IMG/VR virus record: IMGVR_UViG_3300046680_000412
Location: 17,975 to 81,974 of that record
From: a virus
Length of the DNA: 64,000 nt
Strand: one strand, 5' to 3'
The notes under the pieces are model-generated. The model was not told where the DNA came from and searched no databases. It saw only the letters and a program-made list of their open reading frames with translations. Position numbers and translations under genes: made by a program. Positions within the stretch are counted from its first letter, which is position 1. The number at the start of each line of letters is the position of its first letter. Shown in pieces: positions 43,709-51,504 of this stretch.

Positions 43709-44671
43709 ATGAAGATTCAACATAGCTATCTGATGTGGGTGGGCGCCGAACAGTACGACACCATTCGCGATTATGTGCAGGAAGTGCGCGAGTTGGGCGT
43801 ATCGAAGCGTCTTCCGGGCATCGGCATGGCGAACGCGCTGGCGGAGCCCGGTTCGATCGTGTTCGTCGCACACGATGACGGCGAGGCCTACAGCTGCGAC
43901 GTGTGCCTAGGGCAGGTCGAGTGCTCGGAGTGCCGCATCGGTGAGCAGAAGATCGCCAAGTGGAAGCGTGAGGCCGAGGCGGTGCGTAAGCGCTACGCCA
44001 ACGACGACGAAGTGCCGCGCGGCAAAGAGCGCATCGTCGAGATTCGCGAGGCGCGAATCGCCAAGGTACGTGAGGCCATGGCGCAGTGTGAGCTTTGCGG
44101 CGGCGACGGTAAGTACGAGTGCGGCACGGGCGGCCATGTGGTGCGCAAAGATGGTTCGAAGATGGACTATCGCGCATACAACTACTGGATGCGCCAGCCG
44201 GCGAAGTTCGACGACAGCGAGATCGCCTCGCGTCACATGTGCGCAGAGTGTAGCGGCACGGGCAAGAAGCCGGCCGCGGTCGTGTTCGGTGCGTTCGTGC
44301 CTACGATCGAGGTCGTGGTCAGCGGGCGCGAAATCGATGTGGTCAAAGAGAAGATCGCGGACTTCGATCAAGTCAGCTTGTCCAAGGTCGCCAAGGAGGC
44401 CGAGCGGCGGCCGAGCAAGCGTCGAGCGCTCGAACTGAGCAAGCGCCAGCCCGGCTACTACGCCGTGGCGGGTGCGGGCAAGGCGAGCAAGCGTGCGCAG
44501 TCGGTGGCGATGGCCTTGACGGCGGCGCGTGCGGTGAAGGGCGAGATCGAAGTGATCGGCGACGTCGTGCTGTTCTCGAAGCCGGTCAAGGTCGACGAAA
44601 AGCGCTTTCGCGGTGTGAAACGATTCGGGCTTTTGCCGGTCGAAGAAATTCGCGCAGAAATGAGCGCCTGA
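43709..44671 (+). CDS. protein with DnaJ-type zinc motifs
   Basis: 320 residues. ATG 43709 with AAGGAAG upstream, 19 nt after the P1 -10. Several cysteine pairs: CDVCLGQVECSEC near residue 70, CELCGGDGKYEC near 130 and CAECSGTGKK near 180. The CxxCxGxG-like pattern is that of the DnaJ zinc-binding region. A helical, charged linker separates the motifs. It may be a chaperone-like adaptor or nucleic-acid-binding protein; no J domain is present. Confidence 0.6.
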   Translation: MKIQHSYLMWVGAEQYDTIRDYVQEVRELGVSKRLPGIGMANALAEPGSIVFVAHDDGEAYSCDVCLGQVECSECRIGEQKIAKWKREAEAVRKRYANDDEVPRGKERIVEIREARIAKVREAMAQCELCGGDGKYECGTGGHVVRKDGSKMDYRAYNYWMRQPAKFDDSEIASRHMCAECSGTGKKPAAVVFGAFVPTIEVVVSGREIDVVKEKIADFDQVSLSKVAKEAERRPSKRRALELSKRQPGYYAVAGAGKASKRAQSVAMALTAARAVKGEIEVIGDVVLFSKPVKVDEKRFRGVKRFGLLPVEEIRAEMSA

Positions 44672-44680
44672 TAAAAGTTG

Positions 44681-44708
44681 TTGCGTTGAAGCGTGGCGCT
44701 GCTAGAGT
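44681..44708 (+). promoter_or_regulatory. promoter P2, leaderless type
   Basis: TTGCGT (44681-44686), 16-bp spacer starting TGAAGCGTGG, -10 TAGAGT (44703-44708). The ATG at 44715 follows after 6 nt, so the expected transcript starts at or next to the start codon. Confidence 0.8.
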
Positions 44709-44714
44709 CTGAGC

Positions 44715-44963
44715 ATGTCGTTGCAACCAAAGTCGCTTGCCGCCAGCGCATCCATCAGTCAGTCGGTGGCGAGTGGCCAGCCCGTGAACTTGGTCGATTG
44801 GGCGCTGGCCAAGTTTGGCGACACGCGCGGCAACGCGATCGCGGAGCTCACTCGGCTGGCGACGAAGGTCGAAGCGCACGGGCAGCATACGGTGTTTTCT
44901 GGCCGCAAGGGCCGGCGCAACTGGCGCGTGCGTGTGTTGACGTCGGAGGCAGCATGTCAGTGA
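44715..44963 (+). CDS. early-region small protein, unknown
   Basis: 82 residues, no ribosome site because the -10 of P2 ends 6 nt upstream. Amphipathic helices in the first half, basic C-terminus (GRKGRRNWRVRVL). Overlaps the next gene by 10 nt in another frame. Unknown function. Confidence 0.6.
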   Translation: MSLQPKSLAASASISQSVASGQPVNLVDWALAKFGDTRGNAIAELTRLATKVEAHGQHTVFSGRKGRRNWRVRVLTSEAACQ

Positions 44964-45436
44964 GCATCGTCGCGGATGTAGTCGCGGCACGTGTCGAGCG
45001 CACGGAGCCGTGTCTGTGTGCGCAGATGGCGCCACTGTTCGGCGATCTGCTCCATGGCCAGAGTCAGGACTGGGAGAGCTTGCGCGAGCACGCTGACGCC
45101 GGGTGCGCGAACTGTGGCGGCTCAGGCGTCGAGTGCGTTTCGCTCGACGGGCGGCCGCAAGTGAATTTTTCAAACGGGAACGCGGCGATCATCTTCCGTG
45201 CGCTCGGGATCGACATGAGTGCGGGCTACGGCGACATGGAGCTCGCGACACTGCGCCGGGGCCTGATTCGCGCGCGCAACGTGGCCGTGCCAGAGACGCT
45301 ACGCGCCAGCGACGAGTCCGAGCGGGTGCACGTGGCCGGCTACTCGCGCGGTGACTTGTTGCGGGCGCTGGCGCGGTTAGATGAGCTTGTCGCGGCCGCG
45401 CAGCAGCTGGGCGCGACACGATTGACGTGGCACTAG
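44954..45436 (+). CDS. protein with CxxCxGxG motif, unknown
   Basis: 160 residues. GGAGGC precedes ATG 44954. Residues ~52-57 read CANCGGSG, a DnaJ-like half zinc site, with another pair CLCAQM earlier. The rest is helical. Shares the DnaJ-type zinc theme with the products at 43709 and 56251. Confidence 0.6.
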   Translation: MSVSIVADVVAARVERTEPCLCAQMAPLFGDLLHGQSQDWESLREHADAGCANCGGSGVECVSLDGRPQVNFSNGNAAIIFRALGIDMSAGYGDMELATLRRGLIRARNVAVPETLRASDESERVHVAGYSRGDLLRALARLDELVAAAQQLGATRLTWH

Positions 45437-45442
45437 GGATCG

Positions 45443-45463
45443 ACCCGGAGTGCAAAACCGGGT
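45443..45463 (+). other. hairpin after gene, possible weak terminator
   Basis: ACCCGG pairs with CCGGGT around AGTGCAAAA, 7 bp after the preceding stop codon. No T-run follows, so factor-independent termination is doubtful. Confidence 0.35.
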
Positions 45464-45510
45464 TGCGCGCGACGCGTCCTGTGATTAGGTTTGGCGCGTG
45501 AGGCTAGACC

Positions 45511-45804
45511 ATGGAGCGCACCGAAGATCTGATCCGCGCCCTTTTGGAGTCGTTCCACGCTCATGCGCGGCCGTGTAAGCTAGACACGGCCCGGGGCCGC
45601 GCCTGGCTGCAGGCTAGCCACGCGATCGAGCTTGTCGCCTCGGAGTCGTTTGCTGACCTGACGGAGCCGCTGCGCGCCACGGTGCGGGCCTGCCGCGTCC
45701 TCGGCGTAGTCGAGCCGGTGGCGTACGCCGCGGCGCTTGGCGGTGCGCTACGGCTCGACCTTGGGCCGGTTTTTGTCGACAGCGACTGCGACTGCGCAGC
45801 GTAG
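45511..45804 (+). CDS. hypothetical helical protein
   Basis: 97 residues, GAGG 7 nt before the ATG. Mostly helical, with the last residues DCDCAA acidic and cysteine-containing. No family recognised and no copy of the repeated promoter in front, so it is probably expressed from upstream. Confidence 0.55.
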   Translation: MERTEDLIRALLESFHAHARPCKLDTARGRAWLQASHAIELVASESFADLTEPLRATVRACRVLGVVEPVAYAAALGGALRLDLGPVFVDSDCDCAA

Positions 45805-45831
45805 GCGCCGCGCGCGCGTTACCTCGATTGC

Positions 45832-46164
45832 ATGAGCTCCATGCTATCAACGGTGACATGTCGGGTCGTGCGAGTCGTCCAAGCAGTGCGAGGCGCCGTC
45901 GCCATGGCTCGCGTCGATGGCTCGCCGAAAGACGTTTTGGTGACGTTTCAGCTGCTCGACTCGCCGCACACCGAGGGCCTGACGGCGCGCAACGCGATTG
46001 CGATCGTCAAAAAGGCGCGCGTTCACAAGCTCGACCCGTTCGATTTGTGGATGATCTTCGACGGTTACGTGTGTGACGACCTCGACGAAGCGGTGATCAA
46101 AGCGATCGAGATCAAGGCGATGTACGCGCCGACGACGCCGTTGACGCCGATGGAACGTAACTAG
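45832..46164 (+). CDS. hypothetical protein
   Basis: 110 residues if the first ATG (45832) is used; 45841 and 45904 are alternative starts and none has a clear ribosome site. The conserved-looking core starts at MARVDGSPKDVLVTFQ and is alpha/beta. Function unknown. Confidence 0.5.
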   Translation: MSSMLSTVTCRVVRVVQAVRGAVAMARVDGSPKDVLVTFQLLDSPHTEGLTARNAIAIVKKARVHKLDPFDLWMIFDGYVCDDLDEAVIKAIEIKAMYAPTTPLTPMERN

Positions 46165-46203
46165 TCGAAAATATTTGTAGAAAAACTAGGCGCGAAAAAC
46201 TTA

Positions 46204-46231
46204 TTGCGTTGAAGCGGTGATGCGCTATTCT
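46204..46231 (+). promoter_or_regulatory. promoter P3, leaderless type
   Basis: TTGCGT, 16-bp spacer (TGAAGCGGTGATGCGC), -10 TATTCT at 46226-46231; ATG 46238 after 6 nt. Confidence 0.8.
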
Positions 46232-46237
46232 GTGGCT

Positions 46238-46450
46238 ATGGAACGCCTCGAACCTGGCACCGAACGCGAGCGACAGAAACAGGCCTGTAAGGGCCCCTAC
46301 CTGTACCGCTGGCACTACATCTGCGACGACGGGGCGAGCTTCAGCGCGATCGCCCCGAGTGAGGCGGGCGCCTTCCGCGTCCTGAATGCAGAACGCCCCG
46401 GCATGCGGGCCCGCTTCACCGGTGCGACGAACGCCGGCATCTGGGGCTGA
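46238..46450 (+). CDS. early-region small protein, unknown
   Basis: 70 residues. Charged N-terminus, then an aromatic segment (YLYRWHYICDDGASFSAIAP) that resembles a short beta-hairpin domain. Predicted leaderless from P3, which fixes the start at 46238 rather than upstream in-frame ATGs at 46217. Confidence 0.6.
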   Translation: MERLEPGTERERQKQACKGPYLYRWHYICDDGASFSAIAPSEAGAFRVLNAERPGMRARFTGATNAGIWG

Positions 46451-46523
46451 GCCAAAGCTTCTTTCGGGTGGCGTCATCGAAAAAACTGGCGTCCGACTCC
46501 GGTTCGAGCCATCGATTCAGAGT

Positions 46524-46547
46524 GTGTCTGTTACGTAGTTCAGACAC
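46524..46547. promoter_or_regulatory. inverted repeat, possible operator of ParB-like gene 1
   Basis: GTGTCTG (46524-46530) and CAGACAC (46541-46547) are perfect 7-bp arms around a centre containing TACGTA. It lies 37 bp before the chosen start of the ParB-like gene and could bind that DNA-binding protein for autoregulation, or form an mRNA hairpin. Confidence 0.45.
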
Positions 46548-46583
46548 GACATGAACATAGAACCCGCTCAGGAGTTGGAAGCC

Positions 46584-47450
46584 ATGGCATCTGCCGTCCT
46601 ATTGCCCGCAAAAACGGGAAAGTTACTTCAGTTCGATCCGAACGAGCCGCTCGTGATCGGCGTAGACACCAAAGATGGCCCGGAGCACGAACTGTGGGAC
46701 GAGCGCATCAAGTCGTCGCTCGACGAGTCCATGGTGCTCAATATCATGGTGTTCGGCGTCAAGACCGCCATCGTGCTGCGCAAGAGCATGGCGAGCGACG
46801 GCAAGTACGAGGTGGTCGACGGGCGCGGACGTATTCTGCACGCGCGTGAGGCGAACAAACGTCTGAAAAAGGCGGGAGAACCACTCCTGTACGTGCCGGC
46901 GACGCTCGAAAACGGCGACGAAGTGCACATGGAGTCGCTGACAATCGCGCTCAACGAGATCCGCCGCGAAGACAACACGCTCGTCAAGGCGGAAAAGTGC
47001 ATGCGCCTATTGCAGCGCAACGGCAACGATGCCCGTGCCGCAGCCGTCACGTTCGGCGTGAGCGTGGCGGCGATCAAAAACTGGGTCAAGGTGGCCGAGC
47101 TCACCCCCAAGGTGAAGCGCGCGGTAGCGGCCGGCGAGATCAGTGCCTCGGCGGCGGCCGAGCTCCATGGCCTCGAAAAAGAGGACCAGATCGCGAAGCT
47201 CGACAAACTGACTTCGCATGCGAAGGCCAACGGCAAGAAAAAGGCGACAACGACCAGCGCCAAAAAGGAATCGGGCAAGCGCGCGACTATGCCGCGCCGC
47301 GTGCTGATGAGGCTGATCGGCGACGAAGAGCTGTCTTCGCGCGTCGAGCCCGAGATGATCCACGGGATCAAGCTCGCGCTTGGCGAACACGTGCCCGGCG
47401 AGACAACCAAGCTCGGAAAGTTGCTGGCACAGGCTGGGTACAAATACTAG
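46584..47450 (+). CDS. ParB-like DNA-binding protein, paralogue 1
   Basis: 288 residues. ATG 46584 follows GGAGTTGG; an upstream ATG (46551) lacks a ribosome site. The N-terminal half resembles the ParB/Srx-type domain (YEVVDGRGRILHAREANKRL); the centre has a helix-turn-helix (ARAAAVTFGVSVAAIKNWVK). The C-terminus is Lys-rich then helical. A close paralogue is encoded at 50170-51015. No ParA ATPase is recognised, so it may be a transcription regulator or a nuclease-like ParB-domain protein rather than a partition protein. Confidence 0.7.
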   Translation: MASAVLLPAKTGKLLQFDPNEPLVIGVDTKDGPEHELWDERIKSSLDESMVLNIMVFGVKTAIVLRKSMASDGKYEVVDGRGRILHAREANKRLKKAGEPLLYVPATLENGDEVHMESLTIALNEIRREDNTLVKAEKCMRLLQRNGNDARAAAVTFGVSVAAIKNWVKVAELTPKVKRAVAAGEISASAAAELHGLEKEDQIAKLDKLTSHAKANGKKKATTTSAKKESGKRATMPRRVLMRLIGDEELSSRVEPEMIHGIKLALGEHVPGETTKLGKLLAQAGYKY

Positions 47451-47519
47451 GGCGTTCGTTCCGCAAGGGTCGTGGTCGGTCGCGTCGTGTCGACGGGTCG
47501 CGTGCGAAGCGGGCGGGGA

Positions 47520-47563
47520 GGGGCGAGGGGGAAACGTGAGGCCCCTTCGCCCCGTTTTCTTTT
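47520..47563 (+). terminator. intrinsic terminator
   Basis: GGGGCGAGGGG (47520-47530) pairs with CCCCTTCGCCCC (47542-47553) with one bulged T, followed by GTTTTCTTTT. It separates the ParB-like gene from the ligase gene. Confidence 0.8.
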
Positions 47564-47585
47564 GGGGCGTGGAGATCGATCTGAG

Positions 47586-48518
47586 ATGGAGAAAGCAGCG
47601 ACGAAGCAAAGACAGTTTCGGCCGATGCTCGCGGCGACGCTCGAAGACGTAAGCGCGTTGCAGTATCCCGTGCTGGCGAGCCCGAAGTACGACGGGATCC
47701 GGTGCGTGATTCGTGACGGCCGAGCGCTAACGCGTTCGCTCAAGCCGATCCCCAATGTGCACATGCGCGAAGTTCTCGAAGCGATGGGCGCGCGCGCGTG
47801 GGGTTTTGACGGAGAGATCATGCTGCCGTATCCGGCGACTTTTCAGGCCGTCGAGAGCGCGGTGATGAGTCGCGAGAAGCCGCCTCCCGCAGACTGGTTT
47901 TACGCGGTGTTCGACTGGTGTCCGGCAGCTGTAGACAAGGTCCCTTTTTGTGATCGACTCGAAAGCGTTGGGCGCTTGATCGCGGCTTGCAAGTTCGGTC
48001 AGCACGTGCGGTTTTGCGAGCACACAGTGATCGCCAACGAAGCCATGCTCGCGAGCTACGAGAAAGACGCGCTCACGGCCGGACACGAAGGCGTGATGTT
48101 GCGTGCGCTCGATGCACCGTACAAGTTCGGTCGTGCGACGGCGCGCGAAGGCTGGCTGCTCAAGCTCAAGCGTATGGTCGACGCCGAGGCCGAAATCGTC
48201 GGCTCGTTGGAGCTGCAGCACAACCGCAACGAAGCGTTTACGGGCGAGCTCGGACAGACCAAGCGTCGAACGCTCAAGAGCGGCAAGGTCGACGGAGGCA
48301 TGCTTGGAAAGTTGGTCGTGCGCGATCTGAAGACCGGGATCGAATTCAAAATCGGCACGGGCTTTACGCTGGCGCAGCGTAAGCTCTGGTGGCGCATTCG
48401 TGACGCGCTGATCGGGCGCGTCGTGCGTTACCGCTTCCAGGAACACGGGGTCAAGGACAAGCCACGGATTGCGAGCTTCAGCGGCTTTCGTGATCGGCGC
48501 GATCTGGACGGTGATTGA
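47586..48518 (+). CDS. ATP-dependent DNA ligase
   Basis: 310 residues from ATG 47586, preceded by GGAGATC. Motif I KYDGIR near residue 37 holds the adenylated lysine, motif III-like FDGEIM near 77, motif IV EGVMLR near 175, motif V LLKLKR near 195; the C-terminal OB domain closes the protein. Similar in size and layout to T7-type ligases. Joins nicks left by the exonuclease and polymerase. The 3' end overlaps the convergent minus-strand gene by 41 nt. Confidence 0.88.
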   Translation: MEKAATKQRQFRPMLAATLEDVSALQYPVLASPKYDGIRCVIRDGRALTRSLKPIPNVHMREVLEAMGARAWGFDGEIMLPYPATFQAVESAVMSREKPPPADWFYAVFDWCPAAVDKVPFCDRLESVGRLIAACKFGQHVRFCEHTVIANEAMLASYEKDALTAGHEGVMLRALDAPYKFGRATAREGWLLKLKRMVDAEAEIVGSLELQHNRNEAFTGELGQTKRRTLKSGKVDGGMLGKLVVRDLKTGIEFKIGTGFTLAQRKLWWRIRDALIGRVVRYRFQEHGVKDKPRIASFSGFRDRRDLDGD

Positions 48519-48810
48519 GCTCGCGTTCGAGTGCCGCGATGCCAGCCAGCAACGCGAGCTTGTCAATCGCCTTCAGCGTGACGACGGCAGGGGAGCCGTG
48601 CATCTGAGCGATGATGGCCCGGAGCCGCTGGGCGCTTTGGTTGGGGTCTAGCGAGCCGGTGGGCGGCGCGACAGGGAAGCGGGGCTGGTCGCGTGCGTCA
48701 GCGATCGGGAAGTCAGGCGCGGGCTTGGAGCGGCATTCGTGCGCCCATCGGCTCTGGCACGACGGGCACTCGGTTGCGGCTGCGTGACAGGGGCACGTGC
48801 ACAGCATCAT
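48478..48810 (-). CDS. minus-strand protein with cysteine-rich N-terminus
   Basis: 110 residues; ATG at 48810 with AAAGG upstream on the minus strand. The start overlaps the stop of the minus-strand gene before it (ATGA-type). First residues MMLCTCPCHAAATECPSCQS hold several metal-binding cysteines; a Pro-rich linker and a helical end follow. Runs convergently into the ligase gene. Confidence 0.6.
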   Translation of the reverse strand: MMLCTCPCHAAATECPSCQSRWAHECRSKPAPDFPIADARDQPRFPVAPPTGSLDPNQSAQRLRAIIAQMHGSPAVVTLKAIDKLALLAGIAALERELNHRPDRADHESR

Positions 48811-49001
48811 GGCTTGGCCTTTCGTGGCAAAACGTCGAACCAATCGTCTCTACGCTCGACGGTGGACATCACACGCTCGCCGATCGCGACTGCTGCGCGT
48901 TGAAGACCGAGGCGGCCGCATAGCGATGCGATCCACAGCTCACCGAGCAGCAGTTTCCCGCGCCAGTTGACGCGGAGACAAAAGGTGGCGGCGCCGATCA
49001 T
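48807..49001 (-). CDS. minus-strand small protein, possibly leaderless
   Basis: 64 residues from ATG at 49001. TATACT (minus strand, 49009-49014) ends 7 nt before the ATG, so this gene may also be leaderless; no clear -35 partner is visible. Content (ATFCLRVNWRGKLLLGEL, then helical) gives no family. Coupled to the next minus-strand gene. Confidence 0.5.
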   Translation of the reverse strand: MIGAATFCLRVNWRGKLLLGELWIASLCGRLGLQRAAVAIGERVMSTVERRDDWFDVLPRKAKP

Positions 49002-49192
49002 GAAGCAGAGTATATGCGGCGTGCGTTGTGCGCGCACATGACACAAGACACTTTGTCGCGGCGTGGATAACCGGAGGACAAGTGCACTACGTCAGTAATT
49101 TGATTCAAGATCTGGCGTGGACAAGTGATCCGAAACGGCGTTTGCCTGCGATTCATCGTGGTGTGCGCGTGCGTACGGAGGCGTGGGATCGC
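49002..49192. other. intergenic stretch
   Basis: No gene supported on either strand. Holds the minus-strand -10-like TATACT. The plus-strand open frame crossing it conflicts with the better-supported minus-strand gene that follows. Confidence 0.4.
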
Positions 49193-49375
49193 CTAGGTTT
49201 TGAGCAGCAGCAGCTCAAGGATCCTGCGCGCCAGCTCGCCGCGGGACACGTGTTGGCCTTCCGCGTTGGCAAGTCTCTCGCGTGCGAGGTCGATCGCGTC
49301 GACCAGCGCGCCGTCGCATCGGACGTAGACGACTGAGGCTGGCCACGAATGCGGCGGCGGCCGCCACTTTGTCAC
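49193..49375 (-). CDS. ribbon-helix-helix-like DNA-binding protein
   Basis: 60 residues from a GTG that overlaps the previous minus-strand stop (GTGA). The segment VYVRCDGALVDAIDLARERL followed by SRGELARRILELLL has the strand-helix-helix pattern of CopG/ParD regulators. It would dimerise and bind operators, possibly controlling its own operon. Confidence 0.55.
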   Translation of the reverse strand: MTKWRPPPHSWPASVVYVRCDGALVDAIDLARERLANAEGQHVSRGELARRILELLLLKT

Positions 49376-49692
49376 AACTCGTCCCTCGCGCGTTCGAGCT
49401 CCGGGTCGCCATTGAGACGTCTTCGGCCTGAGTTGATGTGCCGGTGCCATCCATCCAGTGGGTCGCCCTCTCCGGACCACAGGACGGCGGCAATCACGGC
49501 AAGCAGAGGGTCAGCGTAGCAATAGCCGTCGAGATACGACGGCACGAAAGAATTCACGAGCGGATCGTTCAGGCACAGGCGCGTGCCGAACAATTGCGGC
49601 ATGACCAGGATTTCGTTCCCATTTTCGAGCGCCCGATAGTACAGCGCGCCCGGGTGTTCCGGCAGATTCGGATTCATGACGCCGTTGGACAT
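49372..49692 (-). CDS. minus-strand hypothetical protein
   Basis: 106 residues, ATG at 49692. Acidic-aromatic composition (PSYLDGYCYADPLLAVIAAV) typical of a folded globular protein. Paired with the RHH-like gene in a two-gene operon. TAGAAT lies 9 nt before the ATG as a possible -10. Toxin-antitoxin-type pairing is conceivable but untested. Confidence 0.55.
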   Translation of the reverse strand: MSNGVMNPNLPEHPGALYYRALENGNEILVMPQLFGTRLCLNDPLVNSFVPSYLDGYCYADPLLAVIAAVLWSGEGDPLDGWHRHINSGRRRLNGDPELERARDEL

Positions 49693-49802
49693 GGCCGAGG
49701 AATTCTACAATGTTTTTTGAGACGCGCGAAATTTGGGGGAAGCCATCGTGCTTCGGCCCGTAGGCGATTCTGGTTACATCAAAATGAATCTATAAAAACA
49801 CC

Positions 49803-49830
49803 TTGCGTTGAAGCGAAGCGCTGCTAAATG
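49803..49830 (+). promoter_or_regulatory. promoter P4 with long leader
   Basis: TTGCGT, spacer TGAAGCGAAGCGCTGC (16 bp), -10 TAAATG, weaker than other copies. The first plausible gene begins 339 nt downstream at 50170. Confidence 0.65.
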
Positions 49831-50169
49831 TGGAGGTTAGCGACGTAGGCCCGAAAGTCAGACGGCAAGTGGAGAACTTTGGGCGCGCTGAGAGCGGGCG
49901 ACGACATCGCACACAGTGGGTGTCCGTGATCTAAACGCGTCGACAGAAATTGGCGAAGCTTCTTTTGTGGATTTTGTTGCGCCTTCATACAAGTTCCGCG
50001 TAATCTCTGGCCATCACAGGGCATGTGCGCATAGTTCGCGAGGGGGCGCAGGGGTAAATTTCTCCCCTGTGTTTGAATCGAAACGCACACGAAGGCGAAG
50101 CAAAGCTCTAAAGGGCCTTTGCTTCCCATGGCTCTTTGCCCAACTCACTCAAGCAAAGGCGGAAACGAA
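49831..50169 (+). other. long untranslated leader of ParB-like gene 2
   Basis: No convincing gene on either strand. Contains two hairpins: CAGGGG/CCCCTG (50049-50069) and AAGCAAAG/CTTTGCTT (50098-50124). May be a regulatory 5' UTR or a small RNA. Confidence 0.45.
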
Positions 50170-51015
50170 ATGTCCACGAAACGCGGGGCAGTACTGCTGC
50201 AATTCGATCCGAATGAACTCCTTGTGATCGGCGTAGACACAAAGGACGGCCCAGAGCATGAACTGTGGGACGAACGCATCAAGCTACCTCTGGACGAACC
50301 CATGGTGCTCAATCTTATGGCGATCGGCGTCAAGCAGGCGATCGTCGTGCGAAAGAGCATGGCACAGGCCGGCAAGTACGAGGTGGTCGACGGCCGCGGC
50401 CGGGTGTTGCATTCGCGTGAGGCGAACAAACGTCTGAAAAAGGCGGGAGAGCCGCTTATTTCTGTGCCCGGAGCAGTAGAGACCGGCGACGAAGTCTTTA
50501 TGGAATCGTTGGCGATTGCGCTCAACGAGAACCGGCGCGACGACGACACGCTGGTCAAGGCAGAAAAATGCAAGCGTCTTTTAGATCGCAACGGTGGCGA
50601 TCTCAGGGCGGCGGCGGTCGTGTTTGGTGTCAGCGTCGCGGCGATCAAAACTTGGGTCAAACTGGCTTCGGTGACGCCGAAGGTCAAGCGTGCCATTGCG
50701 GCCGGGGACATTGCGGCTTCGGCCGCCGTGGAGCTCCATGGGCTGGAAAAAGACGCTCAGAATGCCAGATTGGACAGGTTGCTTCAGGCCAAGGCGAAAG
50801 GGCGTAAGGCTACGACTTCGAATGCAAAGAAGGAGGCAGGCAAGCGTACGGTTGTGCCGAAGCGCGTGCTTTTGAAGCTCGTTCGCGATCATGGGCCGAG
50901 CGTTCATGCGGAGATGGTGTCTGGCATCAAGCTGGCTCTTGGGATGTACGTGCCACCAGAGAGCACCAAGCTCGGAAAGCTACTGGCGCAATCCGGGCTC
51001 AAGTACGGCGATTGA
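50170..51015 (+). CDS. ParB-like DNA-binding protein, paralogue 2
   Basis: 281 residues; ATG 50170 with GGCGGAAACG upstream. Nearly collinear with paralogue 1: both share IGVDTKDGPEHELWDERIK and EVVDGRGR plus the same helix-turn-helix (FGVSVAAIK). Divergence is greatest in the N-terminal ten residues and the Lys-rich linker. The pair arose by duplication; the ligase and the minus-strand genes lie between them. Confidence 0.7.
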   Translation: MSTKRGAVLLQFDPNELLVIGVDTKDGPEHELWDERIKLPLDEPMVLNLMAIGVKQAIVVRKSMAQAGKYEVVDGRGRVLHSREANKRLKKAGEPLISVPGAVETGDEVFMESLAIALNENRRDDDTLVKAEKCKRLLDRNGGDLRAAAVVFGVSVAAIKTWVKLASVTPKVKRAIAAGDIAASAAVELHGLEKDAQNARLDRLLQAKAKGRKATTSNAKKEAGKRTVVPKRVLLKLVRDHGPSVHAEMVSGIKLALGMYVPPESTKLGKLLAQSGLKYGD

Positions 51016-51072
51016 TTTGGCGCAAAGCTGCTTTCTTGGCTACATCTTCGGATGTTGGCGCACATCGGAGTA

Positions 51073-51108
51073 GGGCCCTGCTTCCGCAGATTGGGAACGG
51101 CAGGGCCC
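51073..51108 (+). terminator. hairpin after ParB-like gene 2
   Basis: GGGCCCTGC (51073-51081) and GCAGGGCCC (51100-51108) form a perfect 9-bp stem with an 18-nt loop; ATTCTCT follows. T content is low, so efficiency is uncertain. Confidence 0.55.
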
Positions 51109-51124
51109 ATTCTCTAAAAATCGC

Positions 51125-51152
51125 TTGCGTTGAAGCGACGTCGCGCTAATCT
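51125..51152 (+). promoter_or_regulatory. promoter P5, leaderless type
   Basis: TTGCGT, spacer TGAAGCGACGTCGCGC, -10 TAATCT (51147-51152); ATG 51159 after 6 nt. Confidence 0.8.
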
Positions 51153-51158
51153 GTGCGT

Positions 51159-51455
51159 ATGGGCAACGCAGTAAAGACCGCTAAGCAGATCGTGTCAGAG
51201 ACTGTCTCCGCGTGCGCGGGCTGGGCGCTGGTCGACGTGAGCGACGATCAACGCGCCATGGTCGAGGCCGCTGTCAGCGAAGGCATGGCAACGCTGGCGA
51301 TCGAAGCCGTGAAGCGCCATGTGTGCCCGCATTGTCTGCCGCTCGTCGAGCCGATCGAGACGGCGTATCTGCTCGAACAGCGTGGCGTGTTGGAGACGCC
51401 CGCCAGTGTCTGTGTCGTGTGCGATTTGGTGATGGTCGCTTACGTCTACGGATGA
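51159..51455 (+). CDS. small zinc-ribbon-like protein
   Basis: 98 residues. Cysteine pairs CPHC near residue 60 and CVVC near 88 are separated by a helix-like segment, suggesting one zinc site. Helical N-terminus. Start set by P5; the GTG at 51153 would sit inside the start-site region. Confidence 0.6.
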   Translation: MGNAVKTAKQIVSETVSACAGWALVDVSDDQRAMVEAAVSEGMATLAIEAVKRHVCPHCLPLVEPIETAYLLEQRGVLETPASVCVVCDLVMVAYVYG

Positions 51456-51470
51456 ATCGACAAAAAGTTG

Positions 51471-51498
51471 TTGCGTTGAAACGAAAGCGCGCTATCCT
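51471..51498 (+). promoter_or_regulatory. promoter P6, leaderless type
   Basis: TTGCGT, spacer TGAAACGAAAGCGCGC, -10 TATCCT (51493-51498); ATG 51505 after 6 nt. Confidence 0.8.
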
Positions 51499-51504
51499 TT
51501 TCAA

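Noticed and set aside
46470-46520. tRNA-like CCGGTTCGAGCC
   Set aside because: No matching T-stem on the 3' side and no acceptor, D or anticodon stems around it.
49028-49336. Plus-strand open frame of 102 codons
   Set aside because: It overlaps the minus-strand RHH-like gene, which has better protein character and start coupling.
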